From the NCBI RefSeq assembly GCF_001642475.1, contig NW_019173998.1, forward strand, positions 1 to 64,000: a stretch of 64,000 nucleotides of DNA. The letters run 5' to 3'. The notes beneath the pieces were generated by a model. The model was given only the letters and a program-made list of their open reading frames with translations. It was not told the origin of the DNA and searched no databases. The position numbers and the translations under genes were made by a program. Source of the stretch: Fonsecaea monophora. Lineage: Eukaryota > Ascomycota > Eurotiomycetes > Chaetothyriales > Herpotrichiellaceae. How positions within the stretch are numbered: the first letter of the stretch is position 1; each line of letters starts with the position of its first letter. Below are positions 10,748-21,064 of the stretch, piece after piece.

Positions 10748-11832
10748 ACGAGGAGACCACCGAATTCCTTTCACGTCTTTCGCATGGCTCAACAGTACCG
10801 AGCCGCAAATCTAGCGTATAATGAAGGGTTGTTCTATCGATTTCCTAGAGTTGGTGTTGTGAGAAGCAAAGATATGTGTGGACCCGACAGGTTGGAAAAT
10901 GCAAGGTCAAGACGAATGCCACAAATGGTATAGCCTTGTGGGTCGAAACTCTATCTAGCCAGGCTAGCGCACCCTGCGGCGACAAGTCATTCGGCTAACA
11001 TTCCTGATAGGGTTAGGGCAACAACAAACTCCTTATCGAACTACATGTGTAGAATGCTGGGGGGGGGAATGTATCAATCTGCTTCCCATCAAGAGACTCT
11101 CGGGAAGGGTAATGGCAATGCACAATACCTGCACAGTGGCATTGTTGATCAAATCAGGCATAAAAGAACTGTGAACAAATCCACGTAGCCAGCAAACATG
11201 CCAGGGCATCAACTTGATATATGCTGCCAGTGACTATAGCTTGCATCATCGCTGAGCAGAAATCTGGCCAGAATGACGCGCCTACCAATGATAAAGACTC
11301 AGTGTGAACTCTGGCGCTGATGTTCAGACACTTGAGAAGAGCAAACGTTGAGGCTCAGGAAAACATCCCAAAAGCAGTGGACTGAAGAGTGCGCGCGTAG
11401 AGCGGCCCCAGGCGGCAATTGGGAGGGGCTGGTACCTAGGAAGTTCCAATACACTTGAACTGTTTGTGGAGTGTTGGGAGAGTGTTTTTTTTTTTCAAAG
11501 GTAAATCAGATCACACGTAAATGAGAGTATATTGATAGAGATCTACTCGTGGTGTGGGAGGGAATTATTGCTTAGTTAAATAGTAAACACGGCTGGGGAT
11601 GGGAAGGGTTGAAGACGTATTAGAGCTGAAGGTAACAACGCCTCGTTTGGCCTCGCTTGGTTTTATGGCAAGTGCTCACAAACCACGCCTTCTAGCAACG
11701 ACATTTATCTTTGCTCTAAACCGCTCCATAAAATAACTCCCCAGTCTACCAAGGAGCTTTTTTGCCTATAGAGTTCTCGTTGGGTGTGGGGGGTTTTGGA
11801 ACGGGCGAGTTCCTTGACGTCTTCTCATTCCA
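10748..11832. other. Convergent intergenic region with repeat copy 1
   Basis: About 1.1 kb between the 3' ends of the lactonase and the FAD monooxygenase. No gene is recognised. It contains the first copy of the CTAAC-N12-GTTAG element (10989-11022), a G run near 11060 and a T run near 11485. Because both neighbours end here, the repeat copy is not in an obvious promoter. Confidence 0.55.
10989..11022. repeat. CTAAC-N12-GTTAG element, copy 1
   Basis: ATTCGGCTAAC, twelve bases, then GTTAGGGCAAC. The arms CTAAC and GTTAG are inverted repeats. Copies 2 and 3 at 17913 and 20571 keep both arms and the spacing exactly. The internal bases here read CCTGATAG, against CCCGATAG and CCCGATAT in the others. 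Confidence 0.75.
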
Positions 11833-14519
11833 TCAATTGAGACCTGTGGCAAAGGTCGTTTTGGACATGGCAATCTCTCTCCAGTACCACACCGCCGACA
11901 TGGTAGCACCGGGGCCGATGATGAGGCTGCCCAGGGCGATGAGAGCCGATGCCGCCCCGAAGCCGACGGTGGTGCGGCCCATCCGCTTGATATCCCAGAC
12001 CGCCATGCAAAGCCAAGCGTACGACGCGATATGGAACCCCCAGAAATCAGCCAAGAACAGGCTCTTCAGTCCCTCCGTCAGGTCCTTTGGCTGGGCAGAA
12101 AAGTCGGGCCAGAAGACCGATGCTAAGCTCAGGTCCGGCGAGAAAAAAATCTTGCTGAGGGAATAGACGTGGAGCGCGGCGCCCAGCACACCCGTGACGA
12201 AGTAAAGGCTCTTCAAGTACGGGATGTCCGGGAACGGCTCGTTGGCTTTCCGCGAGACCTGGACAATGTTGTATCTCTTGACACAAATATATCCCAGAAC
12301 ACCGCAGATGAGCGGTACAAACATGGGGGACGGCTGCCAAAGAGACTCGAAGATTTGAATTGTGCTGGGGTCCTTCCACGGCACGTACATGAGGACGGTT
12401 GGAAGGGCATAACCGATCAAGACTGCCCACATCAACGAGGACGCATGTTGAATCGGGACCTCTCGGTTGAGCGGCCACCAGTACGTTTCCGGCTCGGAGA
12501 TGTACGTATAGGCGGCGTAGTAGATGGGCATGTAGATTCCAACGCCGGCGTACTGGACCAGGGTGAACCACACTGTGATACTAGATAAATGGGTAAGCCG
12601 AGGAACTCCAAGTAAAGTTTTTTGTCCTGAGCGTATACTCACAATGTGATGGGTGTCAACGCGTTTCGCTTCCGGTACGCTTCGACTGACCACACCGCGA
12701 TGGGCTGAACCAGCATCCCGAGAAAGTACCTGTGTAATGTCGCGAAGCTCAGGTCCCAGTTGTTGACAGCGGGCATGTACGCCACGGCGAGGAAGGTCAA
12801 GTAGTCGTCAACGGGCTTGATGTGAGTATATGTGCGCTTGAGAGGGAATCCGGGATCGTACGAAAACCGCCCTGTCGTCAGGATGCTCTCAAAGTGCCTT
12901 CCCAGATCGTAATGCGCCGACCGGATCCACATGCCGTAATGCACGAGTGCGCCAATAAGCAGGTAGAAGGCGATAAAGTACCATTTCTTTGCTCCCCTGG
13001 GGAACGGGGTGCCGAGGAGTTCATCCTTGTAGGGCACGAGTCTCGGGACCGGGGTCATCTTGGGGCTGCTCAGCTTTTCCGCAAGTGGCATGTTGCGGGA
13101 AAAGTTGAAGGTGACATCCTCGACGTTTGTCAAGGGCAGGAGATGGAAGGCGATGAAGGAATGGAGAGGCGTGTCGAGGAGCTCGGTTCTCTGCTGCTCG
13201 TGAGAATGGCACTTGAGTGTCTCGGTCCGCTCCTGTCGGACTCTTTCGGTATGGGCAAAGGCGTGTTCAATCTGGGCCAGGCTCGGCTTCCCGGGTCGGG
13301 CTTTTGCCAGCTCATCCCGCAGTGCGTTGACCAAAGTCGCCGCGGATTCGATACAAGCGTTACCACCGTGGCCGGCAATGGGATGGAACTAGAACACCCC
13401 TGGTTAGCAAGAGCGAGCTCGGGCTGAAAACAAGCCTCATGCGTATTCATTACCTTGTGTGCGGCGTCGCCGATGGTGATGATGCGCTTGAAATACCATT
13501 TTCGAAAGACGTACTCCTGGAGCGGCACCAGGACCGACGTGATCCTCTGGGCCAAAATCTCCTTGAATTTCAGGTTGGGCGTGATGTCGTCGTTTTCTCG
13601 CAGCGCAAGCACCTTGTCTCGGTCCGCGTCCGTGTAGACTGGAATGTCGCTGCCGTAGGCGCGCTGCGCCAACTTGAAGAAATAGAACCAGTACACACGG
13701 CCTTCCGGGCCGCCGTTGATGATGTAGGATTCATGCTTCTTGAACACCGAGTTGGACGCGCCAGGCTCAATCCCGTTGCAGGGGTTGGATATGCCAAATA
13801 CACATCCATAGTCGCAGGGAACACCTGGTTTCTCGACGCATTAGTGCGATCGACGAGGGAGCAGGGGCGGGCGGTCAGGCTCACGGTCGTGCTCATCGGG
13901 TGGAATCCAGCCCGGAGAGGACTTGTTGGCGATCCTCCACATTTCATTTCTCACCTGACTGTGGATGCCATCGGCCCCGACCAGGATGTCACCCCTGTAG
14001 ACCGAGTTGTCGGTCGTCGTGACCGCAACTCCATCATCCGACACCTCCACATCCCGGACCCGTTTGTTGGTCAAGATTTTGGATTTGTCCCGTATGTTCT
14101 CGTAGAGGACACGGAGGACCATTTGCCGATCCAAAAATATAATGGGATAGCCGTGCCTAGGTCGTCGTCGAGTTAGACGCGGTGTCGCTTCTTTCTGGCC
14201 ATGGTGCAGTCCCTCACCTCTCATGCATAGATCTATTCATCCCGCGGAATTCGGCGATGATGTTTCCCCGCCGATCGCGAAAGTGGAACGAGTCCAGAGG
14301 CGGGCACAGCTCCAGCATCTTCTGATATAGCCCGAGCTGGTCCAAGATTCTGTTCCCGTGCGGCAGAAGACCAATACTGGCGCCCACCTGGGGAGCAATA
14401 TCATCGTATGCCTCGAGTACGACAAAGTCGATGTCGTAGAGCTGCAGCATGTTGGCCAGGGTGAGGCCAGTAATGCTGCCGCCCCCGATCACAACTCTGA
14501 AATCGCTCTTGGCCTTCAT
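11833..14519 (-). CDS. FAD-dependent monooxygenase fused to a C-terminal multipass membrane domain
   Basis: Five exons (14519-14218, 14156-13885, 13824-13454, 13388-12643, 12580-11833) join in frame to 812 residues. The N-terminal 470 or so residues are a group A flavin monooxygenase (salicylate-hydroxylase/PaxM-like). They show the FAD-binding start VVIGGGSITGLTLANML with a following acidic residue, the DG motif (DILVGADGIHS) and the second FAD motif GDAAHKFHPIAGHGGN. The rest has about seven predicted membrane helices (e.g. WYFIAFYLLIGALVHYG, FVTGVLGAALHVYSL, AASALIALGSLIIGPG). This half resembles fungal membrane proteins of indole-diterpene and meroterpenoid clusters (AtmA/PaxA type), an impression I cannot test. 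The product would hydroxylate or epoxidise a lipophilic substrate at a membrane. It is divergent from the alpha/beta hydrolase gene. Substrate unknown. Confidence 0.8.
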
Positions 14520-15013
14520 GGTCGAGTTTTGTCTCTCTCTTGAACGGAGGGTGGAATACCGGATGATTTTATGTGGTGGGAATACCTAGAGCCGTCTTAT
14601 ATCTTCACACATTGAGGTCGATGATCCATCCAGGGTTCCACTGCCTAGCCTCAATTTTCAAATTGGACGACACTTCATGGCTTTGGAAGTGTGGGATAGC
14701 CCCGGGGGTGCCGGAGAAGCCCTGGAGAACGAGATCTGGACGCCCCTGATACCCCACGGGATGCATATCCGAGAGGATCGTACATAAGACACACTACGGA
14801 AAAGTGCCCCACATGGAAAAGCGGCCCGGACCCGAGCGGATCTTGCAGACCCGGACCCACAAATCAACGACTCCTCCTTCGGCATAATGCTTACGTATAC
14901 AGACACATGTCAAGAGTCCGACCAGTTCAGACTTGCATATGGTTTGACTGATCTCACAGCTGCTCGAGGAACAAAAGACAGCACTCCTCGTCCCCTTCAG
15001 GTTGAGACACGTC
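14520..15013. promoter_or_regulatory. Divergent promoter between the flavin monooxygenase and the alpha/beta hydrolase
   Basis: This 494-base gap separates two start codons facing outward. Two inverted CGG pairs with an 11-base spacer (CGG-N11-CCG, Gal4-like spacing) lie at 14545-14561 and 14837-14853. The right part is GC rich, so the second could be chance. Confidence 0.4.
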
Positions 15014-16030
15014 ATGGACACCTTCGAGCGGAAAACGATTGTGACGCGGCGCTCACTCAAATACACATACTATGTGTCTCGTCACGGTGAATCTTCCAAG
15101 CAGCATCCCACGCTGTTCTTCATTCACGGCTTTCCGGACTCGGCGCGGCTGTGGGCAGATGTGGTGGCCCAACTCGGCCATCTACCCAACCAAATCATCA
15201 TTCCCGACTGCTTAGGGTATGGGGGCACCGACAAGCCAACAGACACAAAGATGTACGCGTACAAACATCAAGTAGACGACCTTGCCGAGATCTTGGAGGC
15301 CGAGAAATCCCAGTCCACCATCGTCATCGGACACGACTGGGGCAGCGTGGTCGCCCAGCGCATCTATCTTTACAAGCGTGAGCTGATCAGCGGCGTGGTC
15401 CTGCTCAACACTGGATACATGCTACCGTCGGACGAGCCTTTCGATCTCGCCGCCGTCAATGAACTCACGAAGCAGGCCTGGGGCTACCCTCAGTTTTCAT
15501 ACTGGGAATTCTTCCTGGGGCCCGATGCTTCCGAGATCATCGATGCACACTTGGAGAGGATGTGGCAGGTGTTACACGGTGACGTGAAGGACTGGATGAA
15601 GACGTTGTTCTGCACTCCGGGCGCTATGCGCGCGTTCCTCCTCGGAAACGAGAACGTCCCGTTGAAAGCATATGCCCGGCGGCCGGAATGGAAGGAGCAC
15701 TTCCTCCAGCAATTCAGGGCCGACGGGTTTGAGTCGGCCTTGCAGATGTACAAGGCGACCGCGTCGAATGTGCAGTTCGAGTCAGATTTGACCATCCCCA
15801 AGGACCGTTTGGCCATTCAGGTGCCGGTTCTGTTTGTGATTTGCTCCGACGACGCCGTCTGTCAGCCGGAAATGATGACGCCGGCCAAAGGTTTAGGCCT
15901 CCTGCCTGATTTGAAGGAAGTAGTGGTCGAGGCCGCACATTGGTCGCCAATGGAGAAGCCCGAAGAAATTGCGGCAAATATTAGAGACTTTGTGATCGAG
16001 AGGTTCGCCTCGAACAAGGCTAGTAAATGA
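15014..16030 (+). CDS. Alpha/beta hydrolase, epoxide-hydrolase type
   Basis: Soluble alpha/beta-fold hydrolase with the layout of epoxide hydrolases. The HGFPDS oxyanion motif is followed by the nucleophile elbow GHDWGS with Asp as nucleophile, an acid residue in CSDDAVC, and the catalytic His in AAHWSP. A cap domain with aromatic residues (SYWEFFLG, LQMYKA) lies between. A single exon gives 338 residues. The downstream ATG at 15014 (MDTFERKT) is preferred over 15002, because homologs as I recall them begin at this point. An Asp nucleophile argues for an epoxide (or haloalkane) rather than an ester. That pairs well with the adjacent flavin monooxygenase, which could make an epoxide. Partnership is inferred from the divergent arrangement. 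Confidence 0.85.
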   Translation: MDTFERKTIVTRRSLKYTYYVSRHGESSKQHPTLFFIHGFPDSARLWADVVAQLGHLPNQIIIPDCLGYGGTDKPTDTKMYAYKHQVDDLAEILEAEKSQSTIVIGHDWGSVVAQRIYLYKRELISGVVLLNTGYMLPSDEPFDLAAVNELTKQAWGYPQFSYWEFFLGPDASEIIDAHLERMWQVLHGDVKDWMKTLFCTPGAMRAFLLGNENVPLKAYARRPEWKEHFLQQFRADGFESALQMYKATASNVQFESDLTIPKDRLAIQVPVLFVICSDDAVCQPEMMTPAKGLGLLPDLKEVVVEAAHWSPMEKPEEIAANIRDFVIERFASNKASK

Positions 16031-16320
16031 GGTATTGGAGTGATGAGCAGTCGAGCGAGAGCGCTAGACTTGACTCGACCTGCCTCTTTACAGAGCTCAA
16101 TTCGGCCGAACGTGCTAGGTTCCCATCGAGCGACATCTCCCAAAGCACACCCTTTTTGAGGCAATGTCAACTCAGAGATTGTCACTGATTGTCAACATCT
16201 CACCAAATAGCCACAGCGGCTGCCTCCTCTGCCGGTATCTACGGACGGACAAATGTCAGCAAGAGACTCTTGATGCGATATTTTCCTGTTGTTTCGCCTA
16301 GTTTTTACCCTAATATCATT

Positions 16321-17388
16321 TTACTTTACAAGGACCATTCGTCCGGTGATCTTGCCCGCCCTCAGTAAGTCCATCGCTTCATTGACCGAGTCCCAGGGCA
16401 ATTTCTCGACGGGCACAGGCACGAGCTTTCCTCGCTTCGCCAGCTCCACGACGTCTCGTAAATGCTCCAAGTTTCCGGTGATGTTTGAATAGATTGTAAG
16501 GCCTTTGAAGATGTTGGTCACTAGCGACAACTCGACCGACCCTCCCATCACGCCGACCTGCACCCATTTGGCTCCTTTGGCGACCAGGCTGTTGACCAGA
16601 CTGGCGGTGCCTGAGTTGTTCACAAAATCAATCACCGCAATGACCGGCCCGTTGGTTGCCGCGAGAATATCCTGAGTCGCCGAGGCCGAGTTGGCGGTAT
16701 TGACCGTCTTTGTCGCCCCGGCCGCGCGCGCAATGGCCAACTTCTCGTCGCTGATGTCGGTCGAGACGATGTTTTTATGCCCATACGACTTGAGCACTGC
16801 TATTGCCGCCAAACCTAGGCCTCCCGCGCCAATGAGGAGGACTGGTTCATCCGGCGCTAAGGGCATCACTTTACTGACGGCGCTGAAGGTAGTGATCCCA
16901 GAACAGCCAAAGGTACATGCCACGGCAGGGTCGAGATCGCCGAGGTCGACTAGATATTTGGGATCAGGAACCACTACGTACTCGGCGAAGCCACCGTTGC
17001 GTAACGTCCCTAGCCCCCGTTGCGCGGCGCACAGGTTGTCTTCTTCTTGGGTACACCGCGTACAGGAGCCACAGCCCAGCCAAGGATACACGATCTGCGG
17101 AGATCCCAGCGGTATCGACCCTGCATCTGGCCCGACGGCGGCGACTTCTCCCAAGATCTCATGGCCCAGGGCGATCGGCAGTTTGATGCCACGGTCTTTG
17201 ACGTAGAATCGCTTTCCTCCCCCGATGTCGTAGAAGCCTTCAGCGGAATGAAGGTCTGAATGGCACACCCCAGCATGAGTGACCTTGATCAAAACCTCCT
17301 TGCCTGTGGGCTCTGGCACGGGCTGGCGGATTTTCTGCAGAGGGGCTCCCCATTCGGTCAGGGCCCAGACGTCCATTTGGTCAACCAT
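16321..17388 (-). CDS. Zinc-dependent alcohol dehydrogenase (MDR family, NAD type)
   Basis: Medium-chain alcohol dehydrogenase that interconverts alcohols with aldehydes or ketones. A single exon gives 355 residues. Catalytic zinc ligands are the Cys in AGVCHSDLHS and the His-Glu in LGHEILGEV. The four-Cys structural zinc lobe is CGSCTRCTQEEDNLC. The dinucleotide site is GAGGLGLAA, and the Asp in IVSTDIS at the end of the second strand indicates NAD rather than NADP. The ATG at 17388 (MVDQMDVWAL) is chosen over the upstream in-frame ATG at 17538, because the fold starts there and the extra 50 residues look non-conserved. In the island it could make the ketone used by the Baeyer-Villiger enzyme or oxidise the hydroxy acid afterwards. 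Confidence 0.9.
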   Translation of the reverse strand: MVDQMDVWALTEWGAPLQKIRQPVPEPTGKEVLIKVTHAGVCHSDLHSAEGFYDIGGGKRFYVKDRGIKLPIALGHEILGEVAAVGPDAGSIPLGSPQIVYPWLGCGSCTRCTQEEDNLCAAQRGLGTLRNGGFAEYVVVPDPKYLVDLGDLDPAVACTFGCSGITTFSAVSKVMPLAPDEPVLLIGAGGLGLAAIAVLKSYGHKNIVSTDISDEKLAIARAAGATKTVNTANSASATQDILAATNGPVIAVIDFVNNSGTASLVNSLVAKGAKWVQVGVMGGSVELSLVTNIFKGLTIYSNITGNLEHLRDVVELAKRGKLVPVPVEKLPWDSVNEAMDLLRAGKITGRMVLVK

Positions 17389-18290
17389 TGTGCTCGATAG
17401 TAAATCGGTCAGGTGACGACCCGAGAGGCACTGTAATAGACAGAAGCGAAATAGCGATCTGCTTAATACATCCAGATATTCGATTCCGGACAGATTTATT
17501 CCAGAGGTTCGTCCGCTCATCCCGAGGAGCAAAGTCATGGAGCAAGCCCACTACCTAGGTGCCCGCAGCCATGGCTCCACGTCCTCGTCGAGTCCGATGG
17601 TCGGGCGACTGCCGAAGCAAGAGGCAATGTATTGGGCCCGGTGGCGCTGGAGCTCGTTGTCGGCGATTCCCTTATTTCGGACCGAGAAGCCGCACAGCTC
17701 CATCAACCCTCCGTTCCCAGCTATCAAGTGCACTGATTTTAGCTGGCTTCTGCCCAGTTAGCAACGAAATCCCCCGATGTCTGAACGACGGAGCTCAATG
17801 GGTGACGCGGCTTTGAGAACCCCAAACACTACAACAAGCTGTTTGCTGAATGGCCAGTACGTGTAATAAGTGGAATAGCTTGATTGATTAGGCATATGCC
17901 GTGGTGGAGATTATTCGGCTAACACACCCGATAGGGTTAGGGCAACAGTCGCGGCGCCAGGTAACTCTAAAGCGAGTAACCCTCGAGCTTTATCACGTTG
18001 TTAAAAGCTCAAGTAAATATAACGTGGGAGAGCCCGATTGACGCAAGCTGGATCATTGCCTATAGATATGTCACCCAGGTGCTTGACCGATATTCCTGGT
18101 GTTACCGAAACAGACGCCTACGGCTATTGTACCGCAGAGTCAAAACGGTTCGATGTCTATCGAGTAGATAGTTTGGGATATGGTGCTGAGCTTTTCTTCA
18201 TTCTTGAATGGCCAGTCATCCGCCCGGCTGAAAAGGTGTCACATGCCAGGTATCAAACTTCCGCGCCGCTCAACACCCACAGCACCACGT
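17389..18290. other. Intergenic region upstream of the alcohol dehydrogenase with repeat copy 2
   Basis: About 900 bases between the alcohol dehydrogenase start and the 3' end of MFS transporter 2. A minus-strand open stretch at 17551-17733 (ending DEDVEPWLRAPR) looks protein-like, but I cannot assign it. It could be a fragment of a lost gene. Repeat copy 2 lies at 17913-17946. Nothing else is recognised. Confidence 0.45.
17913..17946. repeat. CTAAC-N12-GTTAG element, copy 2
   Basis: Same arms and spacing as copy 1. It is preceded at 17871-17889 by TGGAATAGCTTGATTGATT, which also precedes copy 3 with one base changed. The repeated unit is therefore longer than 34 bases for copies 2 and 3. 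Confidence 0.75.
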
Positions 18291-20279
18291 TCAAGCCTTG
18301 GTATGGATATCCTGGGTAACCTGGGGGAGGGCCTCGACGTGGGCCGATCCCGCCTGGAGCTTCATCTCCACCACATCCTGGGCCTCGAAATGACCATGCT
18401 GGTCGTCGGCCAGCGCACGGTCCATTTCTTCCAAGTGCCAGCCGGCCGTCTGCAGGCGCATGTCAGCATTGGGTCATTTGGTCCCGGTGGTGAAGGAAAC
18501 GGTACATACCTCTGGCAAGTAGAAGAACAGATAGATTGTGTGCACCACGGTCAGACAGTTGAACACCAGGTAGTACTTCCAGCCGATACTTGCCGTGGCC
18601 GTAGGCAGGAGATTTAGCCAGAGGGTCACCGAGAGGAACAGACCACTGATAGAAACCGCCGACGCCTGGCTTCTGATGTGAGTGGGGAAGACTTCGGTAG
18701 CCGCGGTGAACTGGTTGAGATCGATGAATGAATTGTAGCTGGCTCGTACCAATGCAAAAAGGTATCAGCCCGTGCATGCGCAAATTGTGCGGCTCGGAAA
18801 AGAGGAGGGGGGGGGGGGGCCTACCAAACGACGTAGACATAGATCATGGTTGTTGCCGCTGCCGCCCAGCCCTTTGACGGCGACGTGTCGTATTTACCAA
18901 TCATTCCGGTGAGGACTGCAAAGACACAGGTGATCAATATGTAGCCAGTGACTGTTGGCGCAGTATTTGTCAGATCATTTCACGAGCCCAAGGGGTCTAA
19001 TTTGTACTCACGCAAGGCCTTCCTCCTGCCGAGACGGTCCGAGATGAGACCCCCAATGCAAGCAATCACCAAACCAAGGGTGTTGTATCCAGCAGACAAG
19101 AGCAGCGAATCTGTGGCGCCGAGACCGAGCGAGTTGTAGAGCAGGACATTGTAGTTGTTGATCACCAGCGGTCCAATATTCTGGCCGCCGACCATGATCA
19201 GCCACGCCAGCAACAGTCGTTGCCGGTTGGCCTTTTTGCTGAACAAGCGCCATGGGCCATCGGTCGCGATGATGATCTTCTCGGCCTCGCACCGCTGTTG
19301 GATCAGCTGCAGCTCTCGGTGAGCAAAAGCGTCGGTGGGATCCTTGGGGTCATGGTGAAGTCGGATCAAGATTGACAGGGCTTTTTCAGGGTTGTCGTGC
19401 TGCACCAAGAATCTAGGGCTTTCCGGAACTTCGAGGGATGTGAGTAATCCTGATACGACCTTTTTTTTCGGGTTCATGGGAAAGGCAACGAAAACGCACC
19501 GTAGAAGGATCCGGCCAAAAGACAGAGAGCCCAGATGACGACCACGGCAAATGGGAATCGCCATGCGAAAACCGACTTGGGGGTGTAATAACACCCGAAT
19601 CTACACATATCCTTGGTGAGCCATGGACACGGGTACCAAACATTGCTGTGCACATTACCCAATCCACCCCGCGAGGCAATAGCCCAAATTGATAAAGATG
19701 GCGTGCGCTCCCGTGATCAGACCTCGAGAGTGAGGAGGCGACACTTCGGCGAAATACGTCGGCATGGCAGCCATGGTATGGCCTGCCGCCAGTCCAGCCA
19801 CTGCTCGTGCAACCAGGAACTATTCAAATTTTAGTCAGAGGGCGCATGCGTGAGGGGGGGGGGGGTGGTAGGTCGTCGGGGTCGAACCATTGCTTGTGAC
19901 TGCGATCCGCATTGAAGTGCCCCTCCGAGCACGCCAGTCACGGCGGCGATACGGAAACCGTTGACTCGACCTAGGCGATTTCCTGCCCACCCGGCTAAGA
20001 AGCAGCCAAAAAACCCCGTGCCAAAAAAGACGCCATTTGCGGCACCCAAGATGTCGTTGGTATGGCTGTATCCGGGTAGCGTCGCCGATGCCACGAGGTT
20101 GAGTGACGAGTAGAACGTCGGCTGGCCCAGGGTAAAGGCGAAGACGGCGAGGGAGTAGCCAGTGAAGAGAGAGCCAAACGCGGCAAAACACACCACCTGT
20201 GGCCGATATCAACGCCATGATGCTGACTAGACGATACGCTCAGACTTACTCGGATGTTATACCAGCTGTAGGTTTCCAT
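18291..20279 (-). CDS. MFS sugar-porter-type transporter (copy 2)
   Basis: Second major facilitator of the sugar porter family, about 500 residues in about eight exons. Exon 1 (METYSWYNIR) is ten residues long, as in copy 1. Later pieces show ATLPGYSHTNDILGAANG, VARAVAGLAAGHTMAA, VPESPRFLVQ, GPLVINNYNVLLYNSLG, DRLGRRKAL and LPE followed by TAGWHLEEMDRA, closing at a stop at 18291. Introns after the first exon and after the LPE/VPE motif sit at the same places as in copy 1, which supports duplication. Two introns contain long C runs on the coding strand (plus-strand G runs near 18808 and 19854). All pieces can be joined without a stop, though the small exons near 18740-18900 are less certain. 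Substrate unknown. The gene is divergent from the Baeyer-Villiger gene. Confidence 0.8.
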
Positions 20280-21064
20280 CGCAGCGGCGGTATGGAGTTG
20301 CGTCAACCACTGAGCCAGACTATGGCAGATATCAAGGGAGCAGGACCCAGAAGCTGGGGTTGCCCCAAGTTATACATGATCGGGCGGGGATGATAGACCT
20401 GAGGGCGGGGAGTACATGAACATAGGAGCCACATGTATTCCAAATTTCATATCGGGAACAGGTAGACAAGGATGTGGGCCGGATCTTTGACCGGGACTAT
20501 ACCTCGAGCTATCTAGCGAGCTAGGTGGAGGGCACCATGTAACTGGAATAACTTGATTGATTGACTGATTATTCGGCTAACCTACCCGATATGGTTAGGG
20601 CAACGCCCCAGACTATGTGGCCTCGGTGGATGCCTCAAAACGCACTTCAGCTGTGGAGCCGATAAGAAACTCTGATTTGCAGGTCAGAATTGCGGGGCAC
20701 GGCATTCACCGACCTGCTGATACGTCGCCAGGCTTCTGGTCGCGGCAACTTGGTATAGACATCGATAATGGACGAGACGGGGAACTAGCCGAAGTGCTTC
20801 TGGGCTTCTCTGGCCCACAGATCGAAGATTCCCGGATTTATCTGCGGCAAGTAACCTGGGTTCGGGAGCACCAAACTGCCCGAGGTATACGTTGCGCAAG
20901 TGAGGACTCATATAAACACGCCCCATGGCATATAACGCCCGTGACATATCAAATGCCTATTTCCCGCACCCCGCCGCTTTACTGAACTTTTTGCAATTTG
21001 CTCTTGTCGAAGTGATCATCGTGAGGGGGCAAGTACCAGCAAACTCTCCGTCGCTATATCGCTT
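20280..21064. promoter_or_regulatory. Divergent promoter between MFS transporter 2 and the Baeyer-Villiger monooxygenase, with repeat copy 3
   Basis: A 785-base gap between outward-facing starts. It holds repeat copy 3 (20571-20604) and a TATAAA near 20911, about 150 bases before the monooxygenase start. A minus-strand stretch at 20650-20900 reads as plausible protein (for example PGIFDLWAREAQKHFG) but has stops and no start. It may be a gene fragment. Confidence 0.45.
20571..20604. repeat. CTAAC-N12-GTTAG element, copy 3
   Basis: Same arms and spacing as copies 1 and 2. TGGAATAACTTGATTGATT precedes it at 20544-20562, nine bases away. In copy 2 the corresponding gap is 23 bases. Confidence 0.75.

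Noticed and set aside
11833..14519. Reading the flavin monooxygenase and the membrane part as two genes
   Set aside because: The exon at 13388-12643 runs from the FAD motif into the first membrane helix without a break, and the last intron keeps phase.
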